Translations under genes and position numbers: made by a program
Shown here: positions 14,349 through 22,680 of the stretch, piece by piece
Numbering within the stretch: the stretch's first letter is position 1
How the letters are laid out: each line of letters starts with the position of its first letter
Assembly: GCA_910589155.1 (NCBI GenBank)
Contig: CAJURY010000004.1
Coordinates: 29,235-93,234, forward strand
From: an uncultured Oscillospiraceae bacterium
GTDB lineage: Bacteria; Bacillota; Clostridia; Oscillospirales; Oscillospiraceae
Direction of reading: 5' to 3'
DNA: 64,000 bases
The notes under the pieces: model-generated
What the model saw: only the letters and a program-made list of their open reading frames with translations
Databases searched by the model: none
Told to the model about the DNA's origin: nothing

Positions 14349-14441
14349 AGAAAAAGGGCGCTGCCGATAGACGGTTTTGCTCCCTAGTTGGTTCAAAGAA
14401 GTAACCGCTTAGTTTGGAGCCTGGGCGGTTATTTCTTTTTT
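14349..14441 (+). ncRNA. Antisense RNA antitoxin, cassette 2
   Basis: About 93 nt, sharing its first 35 or so nt exactly with the cassette 1 RNA and diverging afterwards. It terminates at the hairpin AAGTAACCGC/GCGGTTATTT (14398-14435) plus T run, overlapping the end of toxin 2 on the other strand. The shared 5' end and different 3' end suggest that target specificity lies in the 3' half. Confidence 0.75.
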
Positions 14442-14515
14442 GCTATGCTGTAAATCTGGGTAGCAAAGGCAACAAGCATCGTAACAAAAGCGTAAAGCTC
14501 TGCATGAGATACCAT
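14429..14515 (-). CDS. Holin-like type I toxin peptide, cassette 2
   Basis: A 28-residue peptide reading MVSHAELYAFVTMLVAFATQ then IYSIAKKK. Like toxin 1 it has one membrane-spanning helix and a lysine-rich C-terminus, but its residues differ at most positions, so the pair are diverged paralogues rather than a recent copy. GGAGGGGGTGG lies 6 nt before the ATG. Convergent with the cassette 2 antisense RNA. Member of the putative holin-like toxin family by pattern; activity is inferred. Confidence 0.8.
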   Translation of the reverse strand: MVSHAELYAFVTMLVAFATQIYSIAKKK

Positions 14516-14680
14516 TTATACCACCCCCTCCTATGTAGTCGGGGACAAGAAGCTGCCCCCGCGAAGGGAGCGTAACCGCCTACCGTGGTGCGCCGCGCAG
14601 CGAATCAGATTCCTCTGATTGCCGGTGGCAATCACACCTTAAACTATATGGCAACGTCCGGTTCCATTGGAACCGGGTTT

Positions 14681-14708
14681 ATTTTATCATTTTTCCCTAC
14701 GCTGTCAA
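14681..14708 (-). promoter_or_regulatory. Toxin 2 promoter
   Basis: Minus strand TTGACA (14703-14708), 16-nt spacer, TAAAAT (14681-14686). A 5' hairpin CCGGTTCC/GGAACCGG (14658-14676) follows, as in cassette 1. Confidence 0.75.
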
Positions 14709-14852
14709 AAGCTTTTCAAAATCGTTATAAAACTTTCTTTCCTCCGTTTTCCTGTTTTAGACAGTTTCCTAATTTTGCTCCTTTCTTACCGGAAAGAAAT
14801 CTTGTAAAATGGAGATACTTTCTTTAAAATATACGTGAAGGAGCGTGAACAA

Positions 14853-15878
14853 ATGATTGACGCGACAAAGCTGGTGATAGAAGGCGCCATCGATCGGGCG
14901 CTGCGGCAAATTGCTATGGATTCCCGCCGGGGACTTCGGAATCTTGTGGATTTGGGTCTGCTTTTCAACAAAAGCGGCTGGCGGCAGTTTTTTCTGCGCA
15001 GCGCACAGAATATGCTGTCTGACGATAACAGCGCCTACTATGAGCTGGCTCGTCGGCTGCAAAGCACCGTGGATAACAGCCGTTTGAAGACCTTCGGCAT
15101 TGCTCTTGGTTATGAAAGCTGTACCAAAGGCGCAAAGCGCATCCGTGAAATTGAGCAAAGCCATGGCTTTGACATTCCCTGGGCTTTGACGATACTTGCA
15201 GGCAGCGAGGGCGTATCGCAGGACGCCGCCAACCGGCTCATTGCCCAAGGAAAAAATCTGGGCGTCCATGCTTTTGCCCTCATCGATCAAGGACTGGACA
15301 TGGAAGCGCTTCGCCGCACCTTAGAGGAGCACCAGGATTGCGCCTTTTTGCTGATGCTGCAAGGCGGCAAGAAGCAGGTGCAAAAGCTGGAAGTTCTGGA
15401 GGAATATCAAAATTTTATCGTTTCCATCGATGCAGGGCAAGAGGACGCCATGGAGAAAACAGAATGGCTGCAAAGCAGGCGCTTTCTTTACAGCGTGCAT
15501 ACCTTTTACAATGACAATACGGCAAGCCAGGTCATTGATCCGGAATCGCTGGATCGTTACCTCCAATACGCACCGGCCGCCGTCTTTTTGCTGGCAGAAG
15601 CCGGTACAAAGGTGGAAACCCTGCACCGGACAGCGGAAAACGTCGTTGCTATTCGCAAAACGCCGAACTACGCCTATCTGCTTTTTGAGGCGTTGTACGA
15701 CGTGATGTATCTGGACAACATTATTTCTCAGGACGATTGCGCTATGGCCATCACAAAAGACGGCAAAGCCGTCTGCCTGCGCAGCGGCGGCTCCTGGAGC
15801 AGCGGATGCTCCATATACGAAAACAGTCTGGAGCAGATTCTGCGGCGCACCGCCTCAAAAGGAGGTTGTCATGGCTGA
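14853..15878 (+). CDS. Uncharacterised protein upstream of TetR-glpK
   Basis: A 341-residue soluble protein with no signal peptide or membrane segment. The central part (WALTILAGSEGVSQDAANRLI, followed by QGKNLGVHAFALI) has the rhythm of alternating strands and helices of a TIM barrel. The C-terminal CAMAITKDGKAVCLRSG ... GCSIYENSLEQIL resembles a SPASM-type tail of radical SAM proteins. However, no CxxxCxxC cluster is present, so if it descends from that superfamily it has lost the catalytic centre. AAGGAG lies 9 nt before the ATG at 14853. It overlaps the TetR gene by 8 nt and so belongs with the regulator and glpK. I do not recognise a function. Confidence 0.6.
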   Translation: MIDATKLVIEGAIDRALRQIAMDSRRGLRNLVDLGLLFNKSGWRQFFLRSAQNMLSDDNSAYYELARRLQSTVDNSRLKTFGIALGYESCTKGAKRIREIEQSHGFDIPWALTILAGSEGVSQDAANRLIAQGKNLGVHAFALIDQGLDMEALRRTLEEHQDCAFLLMLQGGKKQVQKLEVLEEYQNFIVSIDAGQEDAMEKTEWLQSRRFLYSVHTFYNDNTASQVIDPESLDRYLQYAPAAVFLLAEAGTKVETLHRTAENVVAIRKTPNYAYLLFEALYDVMYLDNIISQDDCAMAITKDGKAVCLRSGGSWSSGCSIYENSLEQILRRTASKGGCHG

Positions 15879-16416
15879 ATCCAGTTTGACCAAGCGGGCG
15901 TTGGCCGGGGCGATGAAAACCCTCATGGCAAGCCGCCCTTTTCAAAAAATTAACGTAGGCGATGTTTGCGAGCTTTGCCAGATGAACCGGAAAAGCTTTT
16001 ACTACCATTTTCGGGACAAATACGATTTGGTAAACTGGATTTTTCAAACGGAATTCATCGCCGTGATGCAGGAAAAAAAGCCGGACAGCTACTGGGAAAT
16101 GGTGGAGCAGCTTTGCGCCTATTTTTATGAAAACCGGGCGTTTTACCGGAATGCCCTGTCCGTAGAAGGACAAAATTCCTTCCGGGAGTATTTTCAGGAG
16201 GTTCTCGCCCCGGTTTTGCAGGGGCTTATGGACAGCGAATTTGCCCCTAATACCCCGGAATCCGATTTTCTCGTGACCTTTTACAGCGACGCTTTCACGG
16301 CAGCGTTGATTCGCTGGCTTTCCAGCCGGAACTGTCAAAAGCCCGGCGACTTTACCGCTATGCTGCGGCTTTGCGTGGAAGCCACTGCCCAAAAGCTTGG
16401 GGGAAAGGAGACATAG
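15871..16416 (+). CDS. TetR-family regulator (DhaS-like)
   Basis: A 181-residue regulator. The N-terminal HTH (residues 5-55) reads TKRALAGAMKTLMASRPFQK, then INVGDVCELCQMNRKSFYYHFRDKYDLV, the TetR recognition helix ending in the usual FYYHF-DKY. The C-terminal part is like that of TetR proteins activating dihydroxyacetone kinase operons (DhaS group). Its placement 2 nt before glpK fits a role in glycerol or dihydroxyacetone use. AGGAGG precedes the start, which lies within the end of the upstream gene. Ligand and sites are not visible. Confidence 0.85.
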   Translation: MAESSLTKRALAGAMKTLMASRPFQKINVGDVCELCQMNRKSFYYHFRDKYDLVNWIFQTEFIAVMQEKKPDSYWEMVEQLCAYFYENRAFYRNALSVEGQNSFREYFQEVLAPVLQGLMDSEFAPNTPESDFLVTFYSDAFTAALIRWLSSRNCQKPGDFTAMLRLCVEATAQKLGGKET

Positions 16417-16418
16417 CT

Positions 16419-17912
16419 TTGACAAAGTACATCATGGCATTGGACGCTGGCACCACCAGCAACCGCTGCATTTTGTTTGACCAGGCTGGGCGGATCTGCT
16501 CTTCGGCACAGAAGGAATTTACCCAATATTTCCCAAAGCCCGGTTGGGTAGAGCACGACCCGGAGGAAATCTGGTGCACGCAGCTTGAGGTCGCCCGGCA
16601 GGCCATGGCGAACATCGGCGCAACCGCCAGAGACATTGCAGCCGTCGGCGTGGCAAACCAGCGGGAAACCGCCGTGGTCTGGGACAAAAAGACGGGTAAA
16701 CCCATCCACCGGGCGATTGTATGGCAGTGCCGCCGGACGGCCGGGTACTGCGACGAATTGAAAGCCCAAGGGTATACGGAAATTTTCCGCCAGAAAACCG
16801 GGCTTGTCCTCGACGCTTATTTTTCCGCCACCAAGCTGCGCTGGCTTTTGGAGGAGGTTCCGGGCGCAAGAGCGCGGGCGGAAAAGGGCGAGCTGCTTTT
16901 CGGCACCATCGATACCTGGCTCATCTGGAAGCTCACCGGGGGCAAGACCTATGTGACGGACTACTCCAACGCCTCCAGAACCATGCTTTTTAACATCCAC
17001 ACCTTGCAGTGGGACAAGGAAATTCTAAAGCAGCTTGCAATCCCCGCCTGTATGCTGCCCACTGTACAGCCGTCCAGTTGTATCTACGGCGTATCCGATC
17101 CGTCGCTTCTTGGCGCGCCCATTCCCATCGGCGGCGCGGCGGGAGATCAGCAGGCGGCGCTGTTTGGGCAAGTCTGCTTCTCCCCCGGCGAGGCGAAAAA
17201 CACTTACGGCACCGGCTGCTTTTTGTTGATGAACACAGGCGGCGTGCCCGTTTTCTCTAAAAACGGACTGGTTACCACCATCGCCTGGGGCTTGGATGGC
17301 AAAGTCACCTACGCCCTGGAAGGCTCTGTTTTTGTGGCGGGGGCGGCAATTCAATGGCTGCGGGATGAAATGCAGCTCATTAAATCGGCGCAGGATTCTG
17401 AATTTCAGGCGCAGAAGGTGCCGGATACCAACGGCTGCTATGTGGTGCCCGCCTTTACAGGACTTGGGGCGCCTTATTGGGACGCTTACGCCAGAGGGGC
17501 GATTTTGGGGCTTACCAGAGGGGTCAACCGGTATCATATCATCCGCGCCACCCTGGATTCCATCGCCTATGAGGTATGCGACATTGTAAGCGCCATGGAA
17601 GCCGACGGCGGCATCCGTCTGACCGCCTTGAAAGCCGACGGCGGGGCGGCGGCGAACAATTACCTGATGCAAACCCAAGCCGATCTCATTGGCGCGCCGG
17701 TGGCACGGCCTCGGTGCGTGGAAACCACCGCCATGGGCGCGGCCTATTTCGCTGGGCTGGCCGTAGGGTTCTGGGAAAGCATGGACACGCTTCTTGCAAA
17801 CGGAGGCGTGGACCGGGTATTTCAGCCGTCCATGCCGGAGGTTGAACGGCAAAAGCGGCTGAAGGGCTGGAGGCAGGCGGTGGGACAGGTGCGCATGGAA
17901 ACGGCGCTTTAA
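16419..17912 (+). CDS. glpK: Glycerol kinase
   Basis: A 497-residue FGGY-family kinase making glycerol-3-phosphate from glycerol and ATP. The phosphate-1 motif ALDAGTTSNRC is at the N-terminus, VANQRETAVVWDKKTGKPI is the glycerol-site block, GAAGDQQAALFGQ the phosphate-2 region, and FTGLGAPYWDAYARG with LKADGGAAANNYLMQ the FGGY signature half. I use the TTG at 16419 because AAGGAG is 8 nt upstream; it gives M-TKYIMALDAG, the family's usual beginning. It is the last gene of the three-gene unit. No glycerol facilitator or glpD is adjacent. Confidence 0.96.
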   Translation: MTKYIMALDAGTTSNRCILFDQAGRICSSAQKEFTQYFPKPGWVEHDPEEIWCTQLEVARQAMANIGATARDIAAVGVANQRETAVVWDKKTGKPIHRAIVWQCRRTAGYCDELKAQGYTEIFRQKTGLVLDAYFSATKLRWLLEEVPGARARAEKGELLFGTIDTWLIWKLTGGKTYVTDYSNASRTMLFNIHTLQWDKEILKQLAIPACMLPTVQPSSCIYGVSDPSLLGAPIPIGGAAGDQQAALFGQVCFSPGEAKNTYGTGCFLLMNTGGVPVFSKNGLVTTIAWGLDGKVTYALEGSVFVAGAAIQWLRDEMQLIKSAQDSEFQAQKVPDTNGCYVVPAFTGLGAPYWDAYARGAILGLTRGVNRYHIIRATLDSIAYEVCDIVSAMEADGGIRLTALKADGGAAANNYLMQTQADLIGAPVARPRCVETTAMGAAYFAGLAVGFWESMDTLLANGGVDRVFQPSMPEVERQKRLKGWRQAVGQVRMETAL

Positions 17913-17950
17913 GACGTATGTTCCATACTGCGCCGTATGATTCAGACGCC

Positions 17951-17980
17951 GTAGGGTCGGACCAATGTGTGCGCCCCTAC
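17951..17980. repeat. Family A single hairpin (GTAG...CTAC)
   Basis: GTAGGGTCGGACCAATGTGT followed by GCGCCCCTAC: a lone palindromic REP-like unit between glpK and its terminator. The rest of the 17912-18277 spacer holds a terminator and the dnaA promoter. Confidence 0.6.
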
Positions 17981-18037
17981 GGCTAGATACGTATTGCACC
18001 AAGAGACAAGCATTGCACCAAAAAATGAAAAAACAAT

Positions 18038-18070
18038 GCCGGCGGAAGCATTTTTCCTCCGGCAATTCTT
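18038..18070 (+). terminator. Probable glpK terminator
   Basis: GCCGGCGGAA (18038-18047) pairs with TTCCTCCGGC (18054-18063) with one mismatch, followed by AATTCTTT. Confidence 0.6.
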
Positions 18071-18098
18071 TATTATAAAGGTATTGCGCAAAAAATCC

Positions 18099-18127
18099 TT
18101 GTTTTTTTCCTAGCTCTATGGTAGAAT
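18099..18127 (+). promoter_or_regulatory. dnaA promoter
   Basis: TTGTTT (18099-18104), 17-nt spacer, TAGAAT (18122-18127), about 150 bp upstream of dnaA. No DnaA box is evident between it and dnaA. Confidence 0.6.
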
Positions 18128-18276
18128 GTAGGGTGAGGATTTATCAAAATTTACACAAAAGAGATAGAAATTCGGCCGCTGCCGCGGACATAGGCTTCGC
18201 AGGCGTTTGGGCTTTGCGTCATAGCCGCTCCCCCCGGCTATGACCGCATTTGGCCGGCTCTGGAAAGGAGATCATC

Positions 18277-19590
18277 ATGTACTCATCCGCTTATGTATGG
18301 GCAAAAGTCCTGGCCCATATGGAAAACCGGCTGGGCGCGCCAGTTGTATCGGCCTGGTTTGACAATGCCGACGTCATTGCACTTAACGAGGAACAGCTTA
18401 TTTTGCATACCGCCTCCCCTTTCTGCAAGGAAATCATTCAGCGTCGGTGCACGGAATACATCAAAGACGCCATGAAGGAGATTTTTAACTCCGACGTGGA
18501 GCTTGTGGTGCTGGGCGACGAGGAGCTGGAGCAATACAATTCCCGTGGCAAGGAATCCACTACCATGGATTTTAACCCCCAGTTTACCTTCGATTCCTTC
18601 GTAGTCGGCTCCAGTAACCGCTTTGCCCATGGGGCGGCGGTGGCGGTGGCCAAAAATCCGGGGCAATCCTACAATCCCCTTTTTATTTACGGTCCGCCCG
18701 GTATTGGCAAAACCCATTTGCTTTACGCCATCGCCAATGAAATTCGCCGGCAGCATCCCCTTTTTAAAATCGTATATATCAAAGGCGACCAGTTTACCAA
18801 TGAAATGATCGCCGCCATTCAAAGCGGCAAAAACGTGGAATTTCGCAGCAAATACCGGGAAGCCGACTTGTTTCTCATTGATGATATTCAGTTCATTGCC
18901 GGTAAGGAAGGCACCCAGGAGGAGTTTTTCCATACCTTCAATAATTTATATGAAGCCCATAAGCAGATTGTCATGACCTCCGACCGGAAGCCCAGCGATA
19001 TGCAGACATTGCAGGATCGTTTGAAAACCCGGTTTGAATGGGGCTTACTCGCGGACATTCAGCCCCCGGACTATGAAACCCGTATGGCGATTCTCAAAAA
19101 CAAGGCCGTCTCCATGGGGCTGGATTTGCCCGACGACGTGTGCAACTACATCGCCAACAACATCACCAACAACGTGCGGCAGATTGAAGGTACCGTGAAA
19201 AAAATTCAGGCCTACCGGGACTTAAACAGTATGCCTCTGGATTTAGACCACATTTCCCGCGCCATCGACGACATGTTCAAGGCCGAAGGGAACGCTTTGC
19301 CCACGCCCGCTCTCATTATCAGCCAGGTGAGCAAATTTTATTCCATTGACGAAGCCGTAATTCGCGGCGTTTTGCGCAACCGCGGCGCGGCGGAAGCAAG
19401 GCAGGTGGCGATGTATCTCATCCGCCAGCTTACCAATATGTCGCTGCCGGACATTGGAAAGGAATTTGGAAGGGATCATACCACGGTGCTCCATTCCATC
19501 CGCAAAATCGAGCTTTCCCTCAAGGACAAAGGCTCCAATTTGCAGGATAATATCCGGGATATTACCGCCAATATCAACTCCTGCCTGTAG
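18277..19590 (+). CDS. dnaA: Chromosomal replication initiator DnaA
   Basis: A 437-residue AAA+ initiator that opens oriC. Domain I is residues 1-80; a short linker follows. The AAA+ domain has Walker A GPPGIGKT (139-146), Walker B LFLIDDIQFI, sensor I in IVMTSDRKPSDM and the arginine-finger region RLKTRFEWGL. The C-terminal DNA-binding domain contains GRDHTTVLHSIRKI, the DnaA signature that reads the 9-mer box. AAGGAG lies 6 nt before the ATG. It is followed by the origin and dnaN. The gene usually found upstream in Firmicutes, rpmH divergent from dnaA, is absent; glpK is there instead. Confidence 0.98.
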   Translation: MYSSAYVWAKVLAHMENRLGAPVVSAWFDNADVIALNEEQLILHTASPFCKEIIQRRCTEYIKDAMKEIFNSDVELVVLGDEELEQYNSRGKESTTMDFNPQFTFDSFVVGSSNRFAHGAAVAVAKNPGQSYNPLFIYGPPGIGKTHLLYAIANEIRRQHPLFKIVYIKGDQFTNEMIAAIQSGKNVEFRSKYREADLFLIDDIQFIAGKEGTQEEFFHTFNNLYEAHKQIVMTSDRKPSDMQTLQDRLKTRFEWGLLADIQPPDYETRMAILKNKAVSMGLDLPDDVCNYIANNITNNVRQIEGTVKKIQAYRDLNSMPLDLDHISRAIDDMFKAEGNALPTPALIISQVSKFYSIDEAVIRGVLRNRGAAEARQVAMYLIRQLTNMSLPDIGKEFGRDHTTVLHSIRKIELSLKDKGSNLQDNIRDITANINSCL

Positions 19591-19624
19591 CGGGCAGCGC
19601 TCCTATGACACGGCAGGAAGTTAC

Positions 19625-19722
19625 CGCGCAAAATAGGCGGCAGTTCTTGTCGAGTGACCCCCAAGGGTGTGTCAAGTCAGCAACCGCGCTCATAACGCAT
19701 CGTCAGCGGACACCGTCCGCCG
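19625..19722 (-). repeat. Family B repeat adjoining oriC
   Basis: One unit in minus orientation with the GGCAGTTCTTGTCGAGTGAC block, CCCCCAAGGGTG, and the hairpin GCGGACACCGTCCGC. It sits between the dnaA stop and the first DnaA box. Confidence 0.75.
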
Positions 19723-19740
19723 CTTTTTTGGCGCAAAAAT

Positions 19741-19970
19741 TTTTCCACAGGGGATGTGGAATGTGCAGAAACGCGCTGTGGAAAAAATTGCACAAATTTT
19801 TGAAAAATTTCGCCTGTGTACAAGCTGTGCTGAAATTCCACAGGGGTTGTGGACAAAAAACAACGGGATTGCGTGGCTTCTGCTTGTTTTCCACATAAGT
19901 TTTCCCTACTCCTGCAAAAACTAACAAATTCCTTTCTGTTTATACTATCATCTATATTTTTACAAGAAAG
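19741..19970. other. Replication origin oriC (DnaA-box cluster)
   Basis: The dnaA-dnaN spacer carries at least six DnaA-box-like 9-mers: TTTTCCACA at 19741 and 19887, TGTGGAATG at 19755, TGTGGAAAA at 19777, AATTCCACA at 19834 and TGTGGACAA at 19848, on both strands. A further weak match, TGTGTACAA, is near 19816. AT-rich sequence at about 19910-19970 just before dnaN is a likely unwinding element. Confidence 0.9.
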
Positions 19971-19981
19971 AAGGTTGCCGT

Positions 19982-21094
19982 ATGCGTTTTACCTGTGAAA
20001 AAAGCGAACTGGTTTACGCCATCAGTATTGCCAGCCGAACCGTCTCCCAAAAAAGCACTCTGCAAGTGCTGGAAGGCATCTTATGCAAAGCCGGTCACGG
20101 TTTATACCTTTCCGGCTACAATCTGGAAACTGGCATTACCGTCCATGTAGAGGCCGACGTGGTGGAAAGCGGTTCTTGCATCTTCCCTGCCCGGCTATTT
20201 TTCGACATCGTGCGTCGTTTGCCGGAAGGACAGGTGACGATTGTGGTAGATGAAAATTATAAGGTTTCCATCCGGGCAAGCTACGCCTCCTTTACCATTT
20301 CCGCCTCCGACCCGGAGGATTACCCGGAGCTGCCCGACGTGGAGAGCAACAAGGGCGTGCATATCCCTCAGTGCAAGCTGCGGGAACTGATCTCCGGCAC
20401 CTTATTCGCCGTGTCGGAAAATCAGGGGCGACCCATTCACACGGGTTGTCTTTTTGAAGTAGAGGACGACGGCATTACCGTGGTGGCGGTAGACGGCTAC
20501 CGTCTGGCTCGCCGTACCTGGCGCCCCGAAGAGCCCACAGGCAGAACCATGAAATTTGTGGTTCCCTCCCCTGCCTTGAAGGAAGTGGAAAAAATTCTGG
20601 CGGATACCCAGGAGGACGCTGTGTTTACCCTAGGCCCCAAGCATATTTTGTTCGAGGTAGGCGACGCGACTCTGGTCTGCCGCCTGCTGGAGGGCGAATT
20701 TTTAAACTGGCGGCAGGTGGTGCCCACAAACAGCCCCATAAAGCTTGTGGCAAAGGTGAGTCAGCTTGCGGCTTCCTTTGAGCGGGTGGGTCTTATCGTG
20801 TCGGAAAAGGTGAAAAGCCCGGTGCGCTGCACCTTTGGAGAAAACGAAGCCCACTTCCTCACCAATACCACCATCGGCAACGCGGAGGATCGCTGCTGTG
20901 TGGCGGGCAATGGCCAGGGACTGGAAATCGGCTTTAACTGCCGTTATATTCTAGACGCTTTGCGGGCGGTGCCCAATGAGGAGGTATGTCTGGAAATGCG
21001 GGACGGCCTCAGCCCCCTCGTCTTTACCCCTGTGGACGAAAAGGAAGATTACGCTTATATGGTATTGCCGGTGCGTCTGAAAGCCGGTTCATAA
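19982..21094 (+). CDS. dnaN: DNA polymerase III beta subunit (sliding clamp)
   Basis: A 370-residue clamp protein that rings DNA and tethers polymerase III. It begins MRFTCEKSELVYAISIASRT and shows three similar clamp domains of about 120 residues each: QVLEGILCKAG in domain 1, TLFAVSENQGRPIHTGCLFE and VAVDGYRLARR in domain 2, and FNCRYILDALRAVPNEEVCL then YMVLPVRL at the C-terminus, the last strand that binds partner proteins. Length matches the family. GAAGG lies 7 nt before the start. It heads the dnaN-yaaA-recF cluster just past oriC. Confidence 0.97.
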   Translation: MRFTCEKSELVYAISIASRTVSQKSTLQVLEGILCKAGHGLYLSGYNLETGITVHVEADVVESGSCIFPARLFFDIVRRLPEGQVTIVVDENYKVSIRASYASFTISASDPEDYPELPDVESNKGVHIPQCKLRELISGTLFAVSENQGRPIHTGCLFEVEDDGITVVAVDGYRLARRTWRPEEPTGRTMKFVVPSPALKEVEKILADTQEDAVFTLGPKHILFEVGDATLVCRLLEGEFLNWRQVVPTNSPIKLVAKVSQLAASFERVGLIVSEKVKSPVRCTFGENEAHFLTNTTIGNAEDRCCVAGNGQGLEIGFNCRYILDALRAVPNEEVCLEMRDGLSPLVFTPVDEKEDYAYMVLPVRLKAGS

Positions 21095-21109
21095 AAAGGA
21101 AGTTTTTCT

Positions 21110-21361
21110 ATGAAAGTAATCGTGAAACGCAAACGTCAAAATGCCGAAACCCCGGTGGTCATTCACACGGAGTTTATCAAGCTGGAAGCCGCCATGAAGC
21201 TGTGCGACGCGGTTCCCTCCGGGGGAATGGGAAAAAATCTCATTCAGGACGGGGAAATTACCGTCAACGGCGAAACCTGCACCATGCGGGGCAAAAAGCT
21301 CCGTCCGGGGGATAAGTTTTCCTGCCTTGGGGCGGATTATGTAATTTGCAATGAGAATTGA
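21110..21361 (+). CDS. yaaA: S4-domain RNA-binding protein YaaA/RlbA
   Basis: An 83-residue S4-domain protein: TEFIKLEAAMKLCDAVPSGG then ITVNGETCTMRGKKLRPGD is the S4 fold's two-helix plus strand motif that binds RNA. It is the small gene conserved between dnaN and recF in Firmicutes, implicated in ribosome assembly. It overlaps recF by 11 nt and follows dnaN by 15 bp. AAAAGGAAG precedes the start. Confidence 0.93.
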   Translation: MKVIVKRKRQNAETPVVIHTEFIKLEAAMKLCDAVPSGGMGKNLIQDGEITVNGETCTMRGKKLRPGDKFSCLGADYVICNEN

Positions 21362-22478
21362 CCGGCTGGAGCTGGAAGGCTTTCGGAATTATGAAAATCT
21401 GGCGGTGGACTTCGACCCCGGAGTGAACCTCATCGTAGGAGACAACGCACAGGGAAAAACCAACCTGCTGGAAGCCATTACCTATCTTTCCATGGGGCGC
21501 TCCTTCCGCACCCGAAAAGAGCAGGAGCTGATTCGCTTTGGGGCGGACTTTGCCCAGCTTCAAGGATGCATCACAGGAAGCGTCCGGGAGCAGACGATAA
21601 AAGCCACGCTGTTTGCAAGTCGGCGACCCAGGCAACTATTTTTGAACGGGTTGAAGAAAAAAACCGCGGGGGAGCTGAGCGGCGTTTTGACGACAGTTTT
21701 GTTTTGCCCGGAAGATCTTCTGGTTTTAAAAGCCGGCGCCGCCGCCCGGCGGCGGCTCATGGACGGCGCACTGGTGCAGCTTCGCCCCAATTACGACAGC
21801 GCGCTGTCCGTCTATGGCAGATTGTACGAGCAAAAAAGCAGAATTTTAAAGGAGCGGTTTGAAAATCCCTCTTTGTTGGAGGTATTGCCGGAATATAACG
21901 CCCAAATGTGCCAGGTGGGAGCGCTGCTCATTTCTTACCGCGCCAGATTTTTAAAGGCGTTGGGAGAAGCCGCCACCGCATTTCACCGGGATTTTTCCGG
22001 GGGAAAGGAAAGTCTTGCGCTGGAATACCGGACGGTTTCCAGTGTGACGGACGTATTCGCGCCGGTGCAGGAGCTGCAGGCGCAATTGGCCGGCCACATG
22101 GAAAGCCATAAAAGAGCGGAGCTGGAAGCGGGGCAGTGTCTGTCTGGCCCTCACAAGGATGATTTTGATGTGCTGCTGGACGGGCTGAGCCTGAAAAGCT
22201 TCGGCTCTCAGGGGCAGGTGCGATCAGCCGCCATCAGTCTGAAATTAGCCCAGCGGGCGCTGTTTTTGAAAGAAACCGGAGAAGAGCCGGCGCTGCTGCT
22301 GGACGACGTATTGTCCGAACTGGACGCCGGGCGGCAGGATTTTATTTTGAATCATATCCGCACCGGGCAGGTGTTCATCACCTGCTGCGAAAAAACGAAG
22401 CTTACGGGGCTGGGGCAGATTTTGCAGATTGAAAAGGGAAGGCTTTTGCATAGCCTCCCGGCGGACAGGCTGCCGTGA
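21351..22478 (+). CDS. recF: DNA replication and repair protein RecF
   Basis: A 375-residue SMC-like ATPase that loads RecA at gaps. Walker A is GDNAQGKT (30-37), the signature-like region includes LSGPHKDDFDVLLDG and GSQGQVRSAAISLKLAQ, and Walker B with D-loop is PALLLDDVLSELDAGRQ. MRIDRLELEGFRNYENLAVD is the standard N-terminus. The start overlaps yaaA by 11 nt, so translation is coupled. The 440-bp spacer after it holds three kinds of repeat and no gene. Confidence 0.97.
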   Translation: MRIDRLELEGFRNYENLAVDFDPGVNLIVGDNAQGKTNLLEAITYLSMGRSFRTRKEQELIRFGADFAQLQGCITGSVREQTIKATLFASRRPRQLFLNGLKKKTAGELSGVLTTVLFCPEDLLVLKAGAAARRRLMDGALVQLRPNYDSALSVYGRLYEQKSRILKERFENPSLLEVLPEYNAQMCQVGALLISYRARFLKALGEAATAFHRDFSGGKESLALEYRTVSSVTDVFAPVQELQAQLAGHMESHKRAELEAGQCLSGPHKDDFDVLLDGLSLKSFGSQGQVRSAAISLKLAQRALFLKETGEEPALLLDDVLSELDAGRQDFILNHIRTGQVFITCCEKTKLTGLGQILQIEKGRLLHSLPADRLP

Positions 22479-22511
22479 CGCGCTACAAGCGGTTGTATTT
22501 ATTTGACACGC

Positions 22512-22584
22512 TGTGGCGCGGGAGCGCCAAAGCCTCCCTTGTGTAAAGGGAGGTGGCACGGCGCAGCCGTGACGGAGGGATTGT
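22512..22584 (+). repeat. Three-hairpin repeat (GGGAGG/GCCGTGACGGAGGGATTGT type)
   Basis: Three consecutive hairpins: TGGCGCGGGAGCGCCA, AGCCTCCCTTGTGTAAAGGG then AGGT, and GGCACGGCGCAGCCGTGAC, ending in GGAGGGATTGT. This string is different from families A and B and resembles an intergenic element I have often seen in gut Clostridia genomes (recollection, not checked). Confidence 0.55.
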
Positions 22585-22638
22585 CGTGCAAACGAAGTAT
22601 AATAAGCAGTTTGCGCCGGAAACTTGCCGGGCTGCGCC

Positions 22639-22664
22639 GGGCGCACACATCGGTGCGCCCCTAC
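22639..22664 (-). repeat. Family A single inverted REP
   Basis: GGGCGCACACATCGGTGCGC followed by CCCTAC: the CTAC-ended form of the hairpin, without a matching GTAG end nearby. Confidence 0.6.
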
Positions 22665-22680
22665 GGCATAGCAGGAAAAT

